DNA of 11,794 bases, from NCBI GenBank assembly GCA_030652345.1, contig JAUSAU010000066.1, forward strand, positions 1 to 11,794, in the 5' to 3' direction. Below, piece after piece: positions 1 through 8,805 of the stretch (its first letter is position 1; every line of letters starts with the position of its first letter). This DNA comes from Coriobacteriia bacterium. Lineage in GTDB: Bacteria > Actinomycetota > Coriobacteriia > Anaerosomatales > PALSA-660. The position numbers were made by a program, and so were the translations under genes. The notes beneath the pieces are model-generated. The model did no database searches. It was not told where the DNA came from and worked only from the letters and a program-made list of their open reading frames with translations.

Positions 1-669
1 ATCCCGACCCGCAAGACCGAGACGTACACGACCGCCGCGGACGGCCAGACCAGCGTGGAGATCCACGTTCTTCAGGGTGAGCGCGAGATCGCCGCGGGCA
101 ACAAGACCCTCGGCAAGTTCCACCTGGCCAACATCCCGTCCGCTCCGCGTGGCATCCCGCAGATCGAGGTCACCTTCGACATCGACGCGAACGGCATCGT
201 GAACGTCTCGGCCAAGGACCGCGGCACCGGCCAGGAGCAGAAGATCACCATCTCCGGCTCCACCGCGCTCTCGGACGACGAGGTCGAGTCGATGGTCACC
301 GACGCGGAGTCGCACGCCGAGGACGACCGCAAGAAGAAGGAAGAGGCGGAGGCCCGCAACATCGCCGACACGCTCGTCTACACCACCGAGAAGACCGTCA
401 AGGACCTCGGCGACAAGGTTCCGGAAGAGACCAGGACGGCCGTCGAAGAGGCGGTCGCCGAGACCAAGAAGGCGCTCGAGGGCGAGGACACCGACGCGAT
501 CAAGGCGGCGACCGAGAAGCTCCAGGAGGCCTCCTACAAGCTCGCGGAGATCGTCTACGCCGACGCGCAGGCCGCCGCCGAGGGCGACGGCACCGGCGAC
601 GAGGCGGAGACGCCCGCCGAGGACGAGGAAGTCGCCGACTTCGAGGTCGTCGAAGACGAGAAGAAATAG
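1..669 (+). CDS. dnaK: Chaperone protein DnaK (Hsp70), C-terminal part
   Basis: This is the last 222 residues of DnaK; the ATPase domain and the start lie before the window. The reading frame is open from base 1. Residues 1-85 are the end of the beta-sandwich substrate-binding domain, with the family-typical strings [11 protein letters not shown] and [17 protein letters not shown]. From [15 protein letters not shown] onward comes the helical lid, rich in Glu, Lys and Ala, ending in an acidic tail that finishes [10 protein letters not shown], as in bacterial DnaK. A full DnaK has about 610-640 residues, so roughly the last third is present. The protein binds exposed hydrophobic segments of cytosolic clients in an ATP-dependent cycle driven by DnaJ and GrpE. 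The stop is only two bases before the grpE start, so the two are almost certainly co-transcribed. Confidence 0.97.
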   Translation: MPTRKTETYTTAADGQTSVEIHVLQGEREIAAGNKTLGKFHLANIPSAPRGIPQIEVTFDIDANGIVNVSAKDRGTGQEQKITISGSTALSDDEVESMVTDAESHAEDDRKKKEEAEARNIADTLVYTTEKTVKDLGDKVPEETRTAVEEAVAETKKALEGEDTDAIKAATEKLQEASYKLAEIVYADAQAAAEGDGTGDEAETPAEDEEVADFEVVEDEKK

Positions 670-671
670 CC

Positions 672-1265
672 ATGACCCCGCGGAAGCCATCAGACGGCCC
701 GCGCGACGAGAAGCGCGCCCCCGGGTCGGGACTCGATCCCGAACTCGAGTCCGACCTCGGGGCAATCTTCGCGGCGGCCGGATCCGTCGAAGAGGAACTC
801 GCCGACGCTCGCGAGGAAGCGGCGCGCTCTCTGGCGACCGCCCAGCGATGGCAGGCTGAGTTCGAGAACTACCGCAAGCGTCAGGAGCGCGATCAGGCGG
901 ATATCCGGGCGCGGGCGGGACAACGTATCGTCACCGAACTGATCCCCGTCATCGACGATCTTGACCGGGCGATCGATCACACCGCCGCCAGCGCCGGCGT
1001 CGCCGGAGAGCTCGAGCATCTGCTCAGGGGTGTCGAGATGGTCCGCTCGCGCATCCTCGCGGTCTTCGCCAAAGAGGGCGTCGAGGTCATCGATCCGCTC
1101 GGCCAGGCGTTCGACCCTCACGCGCACCAGGCGGTCAGTCAGCGTGAGGATGTCGGCGTGCCCGAGCACACGGTCGTCGAGGTCTACCAGAAGGGCTACC
1201 GCATGGGCGGCATCGTGGTGCGGACGGCGATGGTCGTCGTGAGCACCGGCGGACCCGGAGAGTAG
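672..1265 (+). CDS. grpE: Nucleotide exchange factor GrpE
   Basis: This 197-residue protein is GrpE, which releases ADP from DnaK and so resets the chaperone cycle in the cytosol. Residues 1-35 are a variable charged head. Residues 36-85 form the long dimerising helix and contain FENYRKR (64-70). The helical part continues with [12 protein letters not shown] (90-101). The C-terminal beta domain that contacts the DnaK ATPase lobe shows FDPHAHQAV (147-155) and the signature [21 protein letters not shown] (171-191). Length is normal for actinobacterial GrpE. The ATG at 672 lies two bases after the dnaK stop, with a modest purine-rich ribosome site (GAGAAG) inside the end of dnaK, consistent with translational coupling. 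Confidence 0.97.
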   Translation: MTPRKPSDGPRDEKRAPGSGLDPELESDLGAIFAAAGSVEEELADAREEAARSLATAQRWQAEFENYRKRQERDQADIRARAGQRIVTELIPVIDDLDRAIDHTAASAGVAGELEHLLRGVEMVRSRILAVFAKEGVEVIDPLGQAFDPHAHQAVSQREDVGVPEHTVVEVYQKGYRMGGIVVRTAMVVVSTGGPGE

Positions 1266-1276
1266 GAGCCCACGCC

Positions 1277-2410
1277 ATGGCCGCCAAGGACTACTACGAG
1301 ACCCTCGGCGTTCCCAAGAGTGCGACCGCCGACGAGATCAAGAAGGCGTTCCGCAAGGCGGCTCGCAAGCACCACCCGGACACGGGCGGCACCGAAGAGA
1401 AGTTCAAGGAGCTCAACGAGGCCTACGAGGTCCTGTCCGACCCGGAGAAGCGCTCGCAGTACGACCAGTACGGCGCCTACTTCGGGGGAAACCCGCCTCC
1501 GGGCGCCGGCGGATCCTCCGGCGGCGCGGGTTGGCCGGGCGGGTACGCCTCCGGCGGACCGGGCGGGGCCTACGCCAACGTGGACCTCGGCGACTTGTTC
1601 GGGAGCGTCTTCGGTGGCATGGGAGGCGTCCAGGGTTCCAGCGCGTCTCCCCGCAGCCCCAGCCGCGGCAAGGACCTGACCTACGAGGTGTCGCTGACGT
1701 TCGATGAGGCGATGGAGGGAGTCTCGACCAAGGTCGATGTCCATCGCGCGGAGGCGTGTCCGACCTGCAAGGGCGGCGGCGCGGCGCCCGGCACGGGGCC
1801 CACGACCTGCCCCGTGTGCAGAGGCACCGGTCACCAGGCCCAGGGGCAGGGGCTCTTCTCGTTCTCGCGCCCGTGTGCGCGCTGCGGCGGGAGCGGCACG
1901 GTCATCGAGACACCCTGCTCGACCTGCCGCGGCAAGGGCCGGGTCATCAAGGTCAAACCCGTCCCGGTCAAGGTGCCTCCCGGTGCGGCCGACGGCGGCA
2001 AGCTCCGCTACAAGGGCAAGGGCGAGCCCGGTATGTCGGGCGGCCCTGCCGGTGACCTCTACGTCGTCACGCGCATCAAGCCGCACCCGTACTACACCCG
2101 GGAGGGCTCGGACGTCGTGCTCGAGCTGCCCGTGACGTTCTCCGAGGCGGCCCTGGGTGCCGAGATCGAGGTACCGACTCTGGACGGGCGCGTGAAGCTG
2201 AAGGTCGCGGCCGGTACCGTCGACGGCAAGATCTACAAGCTTCCCGGCAGGGGAGCGCCGAAACTCAAAGGCGGCGGCCGCGGCGACATGAAGGTCCGCG
2301 TGAAGGTCCGGACGCCGACGGACCTGAGTGCCGAGCAGAAGGAACTGCTCAAGCGCTTCGCATCGGCGCGGGGCGACAAGGACACGGTGCGCGAGCACCT
2401 GTCGAAGTGA
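1277..2410 (+). CDS. dnaJ: Chaperone protein DnaJ (type I Hsp40)
   Basis: This 377-residue type I J-protein delivers unfolded clients to DnaK and stimulates its ATPase. The J domain spans about residues 5-67, with the essential HPD triad at 33-35. A Gly-rich linker (69-118) ends in the DLFGSVFGG segment. The zinc-finger domain has all four CxxCxGxG repeats, starting at C161, C178, C200 and C214, so both zinc sites are intact. The C-terminal client-binding and dimerisation domains follow, with [19 protein letters not shown] at about 232-250 and [11 protein letters not shown] near 335-345. The start is supported by AGGAG at 1264-1268, eight bases upstream and overlapping the grpE stop. It is the third gene of the dnaK operon and lies 19 bases before hspR. 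Confidence 0.97.
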   Translation: MAAKDYYETLGVPKSATADEIKKAFRKAARKHHPDTGGTEEKFKELNEAYEVLSDPEKRSQYDQYGAYFGGNPPPGAGGSSGGAGWPGGYASGGPGGAYANVDLGDLFGSVFGGMGGVQGSSASPRSPSRGKDLTYEVSLTFDEAMEGVSTKVDVHRAEACPTCKGGGAAPGTGPTTCPVCRGTGHQAQGQGLFSFSRPCARCGGSGTVIETPCSTCRGKGRVIKVKPVPVKVPPGAADGGKLRYKGKGEPGMSGGPAGDLYVVTRIKPHPYYTREGSDVVLELPVTFSEAALGAEIEVPTLDGRVKLKVAAGTVDGKIYKLPGRGAPKLKGGGRGDMKVRVKVRTPTDLSAEQKELLKRFASARGDKDTVREHLSK

Positions 2411-2429
2411 CGAAGGGAAGCTGAGAGAG

Positions 2430-2846
2430 ATGCCGCGCAGGCGCAGGATCGTCGGGGGCGGGAACGATCGGCCCCTCTACATGATCAGCGTGGCCGCCGA
2501 TCTTGCGGGTGTGCATCCTCAGACGCTGCGGATCTACGAGCGCAAGCAGCTCGTCAGCCCGTCGCGGAGCCAGGGCAACACCCGCTTGTACTCGGACGCC
2601 GACATCGACCGACTCCGCCTCATCCAGCAGCTCACGCAGGAAGAGGGCATCAACCTCGCCGGCGTGGTTCGGATCATCGAGCTCACCGACGAGCAGGCCC
2701 ACCTCGAGGCGGAACTCGAGCAGTTGCGCGCGCTCGTGCAGGTCATGCGCCGCCGCATCGCGGAGAACGAGGTGCGCGCCCGCAGTGTGGTGCGCACCGA
2801 CCTCGTCCTCATCCCCCGCGGCGGGCTGCAGCGCCGTCACGGGTGA
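2430..2846 (+). CDS. hspR: HspR-like heat-shock repressor, MerR family
   Basis: This 138-residue protein matches HspR, the MerR-type repressor that in actinobacteria silences the dnaK operon, and often clpB, by binding HAIR inverted repeats with DnaK as co-repressor. The winged helix-turn-helix spans about residues 17-63 and contains [20 protein letters not shown] and the wing segment [11 protein letters not shown]. It is followed by [21 protein letters not shown] (65-85), highly typical of HspR, and a coiled-coil-like stretch (90-118). The frame stays open upstream inside dnaJ, but the ATG at 2430, with an AGGGAAG/GAGAGAG purine region before it, gives the expected length. A later in-frame ATG at 2481 would cut off the basic head (PRRRRIV). 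As the last gene after dnaJ, it implies autoregulation of the operon. Confidence 0.93.
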   Translation: MPRRRRIVGGGNDRPLYMISVAADLAGVHPQTLRIYERKQLVSPSRSQGNTRLYSDADIDRLRLIQQLTQEEGINLAGVVRIIELTDEQAHLEAELEQLRALVQVMRRRIAENEVRARSVVRTDLVLIPRGGLQRRHG

Positions 2847-2863
2847 CCGACCACCCCATCTTT
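2841..2863 (+). terminator. Possible weak intrinsic terminator at the hspR stop
   Basis: GGGTG (2841-2845) pairs with CACCC (2852-2856) across a six-base loop, followed shortly by CATCTTT. The stem overlaps the hspR stop codon. It is only five base pairs with a short T run, so it may only weakly end the dnaK operon transcript. Confidence 0.3.
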
Positions 2864-2944
2864 GACATCGACGGATCGGCGACCTTCAGACCGAAGACCC
2901 CCGCTCCCGCGCAGAAGCGCTCTTCCCGCACGGCCGCGGAGCGG

Positions 2945-2975
2945 TAAGATTGCAGGAAGCGACGGTTGTCGTCGC
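2945..2975 (+). promoter_or_regulatory. Possible promoter -10 and hairpin before the lipoprotein gene
   Basis: The 177-base gap between hspR and the lipoprotein gene contains TAAGAT (2945-2950), a fair -10 hexamer (4 of 6 to TATAAT) without a convincing -35. Nine bases later comes an inverted repeat GCGACG-GTTGT-CGTCGC (2959-2975), around the expected transcript start, which could be an operator or a leader hairpin. Support is sequence resemblance only. Confidence 0.3.
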
Positions 2976-3023
2976 GAACACTCCATGACACGTAGCGGTA
3001 CCGAGATGCAGGGGGTCGAAGGC

Positions 3024-3386
3024 ATGAGCCAGAACCACAAGAGCCGTTCCGTCCGCATGACCGCCATCCTGGTGGTCCTCATGCTGGCGTTCGGCGCGGT
3101 CGCGCTGGTCGGCTGCGGCGGGACGAAGGAGGCCCCGGGCGGCCCCTCCGGCACCGGAGCGCCGAAGGACGTCAAGTACGCGGCCCCGGCCGTGGCGAAC
3201 GAGGTCCTCGCCGCCGCCGCGGCGGCCGGCTACAAGTTCGACAAGAGCTTCGTATGGGTGCTCGAGGGCGAGAGCCCGGCTGCGGCGGAGATCGCCGGCC
3301 CGCTGACCGCCAAGGACGGCTCGAAGACCGAGAAGCTCGCGCTGCACAAGGGCAAGGACGGCAAGTGGGCGGTCGTCGCGAAGTAG
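3024..3386 (+). CDS. Small lipoprotein of unknown function
   Basis: This 120-residue predicted lipoprotein is not one I recognise. A basic head (KSRSVR) is followed by a hydrophobic stretch (about residues 13-28) and the lipobox LVGC with Cys31, so the mature protein should be lipid-anchored on the outer face of the membrane. A Gly/Pro/Thr-rich linker (about 32-47) precedes a compact C-terminal domain of about 70 residues with an Ala-rich helix ([17 protein letters not shown]) and a Lys-rich end ([19 protein letters not shown]), probably beta-rich. The ATG at 3024 is chosen because AGGGGG lies eight bases upstream and the signal peptide is of normal length. In-frame starts at 2985 and 3006 would only add residues before the signal, and 3057 would remove its charged head. 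It sits alone between hspR and clpB, so a role in envelope stress is possible but unproven. Confidence 0.8.
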   Translation: MSQNHKSRSVRMTAILVVLMLAFGAVALVGCGGTKEAPGGPSGTGAPKDVKYAAPAVANEVLAAAAAAGYKFDKSFVWVLEGESPAAAEIAGPLTAKDGSKTEKLALHKGKDGKWAVVAK

Positions 3387-3394
3387 CCTGACGC

Positions 3395-3476
3395 ACACAC
3401 GACCCGTCGAGCCGGGTCCGCGCTCAGGCAGCCGTCGAACGGCGGTGTGGGTGCGGATGTCCGGCTCGACGTGTGT
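3395..3476 (+). promoter_or_regulatory. Large imperfect inverted repeat in the clpB leader
   Basis: In the 169-base gap before clpB, GTCGAGCCGG (3406-3415) is perfectly complementary to CCGGCTCGAC (3461-3470). Beyond a five-base bulge, ACACAC (3395-3400) also pairs with GTGTGT (3471-3476). The 45-base loop contains its own hairpin, GCCGT-CGA-ACGGC (3431-3443). Together they could fold into a 16-pair branched RNA. It may terminate the lipoprotein transcript, though no T tract follows, or act as a structured 5-prime leader of clpB. No matching known riboswitch class is recognised. Confidence 0.45.
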
Positions 3477-3555
3477 CCCGGGGACGACCCCGTCCCCGCC
3501 GGGAAGGAACGAGGCGGGCCCCACGAGGGCCGCGCGACGAAGGACGTGAGTGAGA

Positions 3556-6141
<2,586 letters not shown>

Positions 6142-6154
6142 CGGCTCCCGGCGG

Positions 6155-6160
6155 TACACT
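6155..6160 (+). promoter_or_regulatory. Possible -10 element for the PASTA lipoprotein gene
   Basis: TACACT matches four of six bases of TATAAT and lies 33 bases before the start codon, in the 52-base gap after clpB. No -35 match is seen at the usual distance, so the call rests on this hexamer and position alone. Confidence 0.3.
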
Positions 6161-6193
6161 GTTCGCACGAAGACGACCTGAGGGGGGAGACCG

Positions 6194-6922
6194 ATGAGGC
6201 TCCGATCGATCGCACTCGTCGTGGTGCTACTCGCGGCCGCGCTCGTCGCCGGCTGCGGAACGGCGGTTCCGGACGTGAAGGGCATGACGGCCGCTCAGGC
6301 GACCGAGGCGTTGTCCGCCACGGGTTTCAAGGCCGGTAAGGTCGAGTACGATCCCGCGGGTGCCGGCGCGAAGGGCGCCGTCTTCGCTCAGGATCCGGCG
6401 GCAGGCCAGCGCGTCTCGGCCGGTGCGGTCGTCAACCTCACGGTGGCCGGTCCGGCGCCGGTCGCGGTCCCAGCTCTCACCGGGATGACGCGCGACGGGG
6501 CCGCCTCGGCCTTGGCGGTCGTCGGTCTCACCGCCGGTGCCGTCACAGAGTCCTACGACGCGGCAGCCGCCGGCACGGTGATCTCACAGGTGCCGGCTGC
6601 GGGCTCGGTGGGCGCGGTGGGCGACACGGTCGCGTTCGCGGTCAGCCGAGGGCCGAAGCCATCCGGCTCGGGCAGCGCGGGCACGGACGATTCCACGGAC
6701 AAGCCGCCCGCGATCAGCAAAGTGAAGGTCCCTGCGCTCAAGAGCCTCAAGCTCGCGGCTGCACAGGCCAAGCTCGCGTCGGTCGGGCTGAAGTACAAGC
6801 ATGTCCTCGGCGCCGGCGACGGGATGGCCGATGTGGGCTTCGTCTACAAGCAGGTCCCGGTTGCCGGGACCGTCGTTGCCAAAGGCACCGTCGTGACCGT
6901 CTACAGTTGGAAGGGCCCGTAG
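6194..6922 (+). CDS. PASTA-repeat lipoprotein without a kinase domain
   Basis: This 242-residue protein has a lipoprotein signal (MRLRSIALVV, then a Leu/Ala core) with lipobox LVAGC and Cys21, so it should be anchored on the outer face of the membrane. The rest consists of three PASTA-type repeats at about 24-85, 91-153 and 177-239. Each opens with a V-P-x-[VL] segment (VPDVKGM, VPALTGM, VPALKSL), has the A-x-x-x-L helix, and ends in a QxPxAGxxV turn (QDPAAGQRV, QVPAAGSVG, QVPVAGTVV). A polar Gly/Ser/Asp linker separates repeats two and three. PASTA modules usually sense peptidoglycan on Ser/Thr kinases or penicillin-binding proteins, but neither partner is fused here. AGGGGGGAG (6181-6189) is a strong ribosome site. 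Its substrate and partner are unknown. Confidence 0.88.
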   Translation: MRLRSIALVVVLLAAALVAGCGTAVPDVKGMTAAQATEALSATGFKAGKVEYDPAGAGAKGAVFAQDPAAGQRVSAGAVVNLTVAGPAPVAVPALTGMTRDGAASALAVVGLTAGAVTESYDAAAAGTVISQVPAAGSVGAVGDTVAFAVSRGPKPSGSGSAGTDDSTDKPPAISKVKVPALKSLKLAAAQAKLASVGLKYKHVLGAGDGMADVGFVYKQVPVAGTVVAKGTVVTVYSWKGP

Positions 6923-6935
6923 CCCTCGGGCACGA

Positions 6936-8141
6936 TCAGGCGGCAGGCTCCCGCGGCGGAAGCGGCGGCGCGGGCCGGGCGATGAGCTTCGAATACGCGT
7001 AGGGCACGACGCCCAGCGTCAGCACTCCCGCCAGGAGGCCGGGCGCCCACGCGCCGACCGTCTGGAGCAGCGCGCCCGCCACCGACGGCGCGGGGATGCG
7101 CGTCAGCGATCCGAGGGCCGTCGACAGCCCGATGATGCCGCCCACCTCGTCGGGGTAGACGGCCTTCGTCAGCGCGCTGCCGACGATCGTGTTGGTGACC
7201 GCGAGCCCGATCGACAGGAACGGCATGACGGCGAGGAGCACCCAGACGTTGGGGACGAACCCCCAGACGCTCAGTGCGAGTCCGGCGACGATGCTGGCGC
7301 CGACCATCAGACGAGCGTCGCTGAAGCGCTTGGTCAACTGCCCGATGAGGCCGACCTGGATGATCACCTGCAGGATGCCGACGTAGCCGAGCACCAGCCC
7401 GTTCGCACGCGCGTCGAGTCCGAGTGAGTGTGATGCCCAGAGCGTGAACCCGCCTTCGAACACCGCGAAGGTGAAGCCCGTCACGATGCGCAGCCACAGG
7501 ATCGGACCGACGCGCGGGAGCGCGAGCGCGGTCGCGAGCTCGTGGAGGTTGAACCCGTGGGCGGGCGCCGCGGCGATCTCTGCGCGACGCTCTGCGGACA
7601 GCGACTCCTTGAGCACGAACGCCACGAGCAGCAGGTTGACCGCGGCCAGGCCGGCCGCCACGAACGGCGGCACGTGCAGGCCGATACCGGACAGCAGCCC
7701 GCCGCTCACGGGACCGAGGATGAATCCGAGTCCGAAGGCGGCGCCGATGAGCCCGAACGCCTTGCCGCGGTCCTCCTCCGACGTCACGTCCGCCATGTAC
7801 GCCTGCGCGACCGAGATGTTGCCGCCGGTGATGCCGTCGATGAGCCGGCTCACGAACAGCATCCACAGCGCGGACGAGAAGCCCAGCATCAGAAGTGCAC
7901 AGACCGTGCCGCCGATGCTGAGCAGCAGGATCGGCTTGCGCCCGTAGATGTCCGACATGCGCCCGAGTATCGGTGCGGCCACGACCTGCGCGAGCGGATA
8001 CATCGAGAAGATGAGGCCGGTCACGAACGGGTTCGCACCGAACTTGAGCGCGTAGTCGGGCAGCAGCGGCAGGACGAGCGAGAAGCTCAGCATGTCGACG
8101 AGCACGATGCCGAAGATGACGAGCAGGCGACGGTCCTTCAC
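6936..8141 (-). CDS. MFS multidrug/tetracycline-type exporter (DHA1 family)
   Basis: This 401-residue, probably 12-helix carrier of the major facilitator superfamily is expected to export a drug or small toxic compound in exchange for protons. TM1 carries VDMLSFSLVLPLLP, with Asp16 where TetA-type exporters have a conserved acidic residue. The loop after TM2 has motif A (GRMSDIYGRKP, 60-70). TM4 carries the RLIDGITGG segment (99-107), and TM5 motif C (GFILGPVSGG, 139-148) is the antiporter signature. The start is GTG at 8141, backed by GGGAG (8150-8154 on this strand) eight bases upstream. It lies 73 bases after the HsmA-like gene on the same strand and may share its transcript. It ends 13 bases from the convergent PASTA gene. 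The true substrate cannot be read from the sequence; a tetracycline-resistance label would overstate it. Confidence 0.88.
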   Translation of the reverse strand: MKDRRLLVIFGIVLVDMLSFSLVLPLLPDYALKFGANPFVTGLIFSMYPLAQVVAAPILGRMSDIYGRKPILLLSIGGTVCALLMLGFSSALWMLFVSRLIDGITGGNISVAQAYMADVTSEEDRGKAFGLIGAAFGLGFILGPVSGGLLSGIGLHVPPFVAAGLAAVNLLLVAFVLKESLSAERRAEIAAAPAHGFNLHELATALALPRVGPILWLRIVTGFTFAVFEGGFTLWASHSLGLDARANGLVLGYVGILQVIIQVGLIGQLTKRFSDARLMVGASIVAGLALSVWGFVPNVWVLLAVMPFLSIGLAVTNTIVGSALTKAVYPDEVGGIIGLSTALGSLTRIPAPSVAGALLQTVGAWAPGLLAGVLTLGVVPYAYSKLIARPAPPLPPREPAA

Positions 8142-8184
8142 GGAGCAGGCTCCCGGGGCGGTGGCTGGTGGTCCGATGGAGGAT

Positions 8185-8198
8185 ACCCGTTCACGGGT
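8185..8198. repeat. Perfect short palindrome between the HsmA-like and MFS genes
   Basis: ACCCGT and ACGGGT flank a two-base centre, giving the 14-base site ACCCGTTCACGGGT, 16 bases after the HsmA-like gene stop and 43 bases before the MFS start. It could be an operator or a small hairpin. It also contains the heptamer CCGTTCA found in the leaders further right. Confidence 0.45.
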
Positions 8199-8214
8199 GC
8201 GCGAGCGAGGGTCG

Positions 8215-8601
8215 CTACGAACCGCGCGTCATCCCGGCCACCATCCCGGTGAAGTACGGCACGAGCCAGATCAGCCAGACGGCGATGCTCCACCGGTGGA
8301 ATGTCGCCCGCGCCTCCGGTGTGCCGCGCAGCAGCGTCCGTGTCGCCCACGCCGCGTGGGCCGCCATGAGTACGAACGCGGCGATCCCGGTCACCCCGTG
8401 GACGCTCAGCCATTCCATCGGTCGAGCGAGCAGTTCGCCCATCATCCACGAGGCCACGCCGTCGCACGTCAGGCCGAGCCAGAAGGCGATGACGTGCCAC
8501 GCGCGCAGATCGCGGACCGCTCGCTCGCTCCATACCCCGAGCGAGTAGAAGGCGAGTGCGGAGGTCATGAGTATGGTCGGTAGTATGAGTTCGGCAGGCA
8601 T
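8215..8601 (-). CDS. Four-helix membrane protein, HsmA-like family
   Basis: This 128-residue integral membrane protein has four predicted helices at about 4-24, 35-54, 66-90 and 104-123. Conserved-looking patches include FYSLGVWSER (18-27), WHVIAFWLGLTCD (35-47), VHGVTG (67-72), AAHAAWATRTL (80-90) and FHRWSIAVWLIWLVPYFTGM (101-120). This pattern matches my memory of the small HsmA-type family (a TIGRFAM hypothetical membrane family), whose function is not established as far as I know. Four histidines (36, 68, 82, 102) lie in or at the ends of helices; His68 and His82 are 14 residues apart in helix 3. The ATG at 8601 directly abuts the opposite-strand divergent region. AGGA lies seven bases upstream, while TAGGAT in the same place resembles a -10 element, so the transcript could instead be leaderless. 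It is followed on the same strand by the MFS exporter gene. Confidence 0.75.
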   Translation of the reverse strand: MPAELILPTILMTSALAFYSLGVWSERAVRDLRAWHVIAFWLGLTCDGVASWMMGELLARPMEWLSVHGVTGIAAFVLMAAHAAWATRTLLRGTPEARATFHRWSIAVWLIWLVPYFTGMVAGMTRGS

Positions 8602-8805
8602 ATGAGCATCCTATACGGAATCGACGCGCGGCGCGCCATTCACCGACGCTGTGACGCCGTTCACCGCCGCCGGGGGAGGCGACGCGTTACGCGGTGTCGA
8701 ACCCTTCTCCATACTGCCGACCTGATGCGGCTCGTGCCGCGTGGCCCGCCAGCCACCGAGACGCATCCGAGACTGTCCGTGCATCCGCTCTCAGGGGGAC
8801 CCGCT
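8602..8805. other. Divergent promoter region between the HsmA-like and OFA carrier genes
   Basis: This 204-base gap separates two divergent genes and must hold promoters for both. On the minus strand TAGGAT, 7-12 bases before the HsmA-like ATG, is a good actinobacterial -10. On the plus strand CATACT (8710-8715) with TTACGC 17 bases upstream is a weak candidate for the carrier. The frame of the carrier stays open back to 8602, but that extension is Arg/His-rich with no carrier similarity and no ribosome site. Confidence 0.5.
8636..8663 (+). promoter_or_regulatory. Two CCNTTCA units 21 bases apart
   Basis: CCATTCA (8636-8642) and CCGTTCA (8657-8663) lie exactly 21 bases apart, extending to ATTCACCG and GTTCACCG. 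They sit between the two divergent starts, about 35-60 bases from the HsmA-like start and 140-170 from the carrier start. The same heptamer at the same step occurs before the cytochrome gene, suggesting a shared operator. Confidence 0.45.

Noticed and set aside
1196..2398. Long open frame on the minus strand opposite dnaJ
   Set aside because: It has Arg/Ala/Gly-rich low-complexity composition and mirrors the codons of a clear DnaJ gene; it is a by-product of high GC.
2862..2867. TTGACA as a -35 element after hspR
   Set aside because: No acceptable -10 is found 16-18 bases downstream (TTCAGA matches poorly).
2862..3023. N-terminal extension of the small lipoprotein
   Set aside because: It would bury the signal peptide behind 54 Arg/Pro-rich residues; ATG 3024 has AGGGGG at good spacing.
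6912..6926. Hairpin AGGGC-CCGTA-GCCCT at the PASTA gene stop as a terminator
   Set aside because: Only five pairs, with no T run in either direction; too weak to call in GC-rich DNA.
8602..8805. 68-residue N-terminal extension of the OFA carrier, starting from ATG 8602
   Set aside because: It is Arg/His-rich, has no ribosome site, and would overlap the divergent promoter and the phased motifs; ATG 8806 has a strong ribosome site and starts at TM1.
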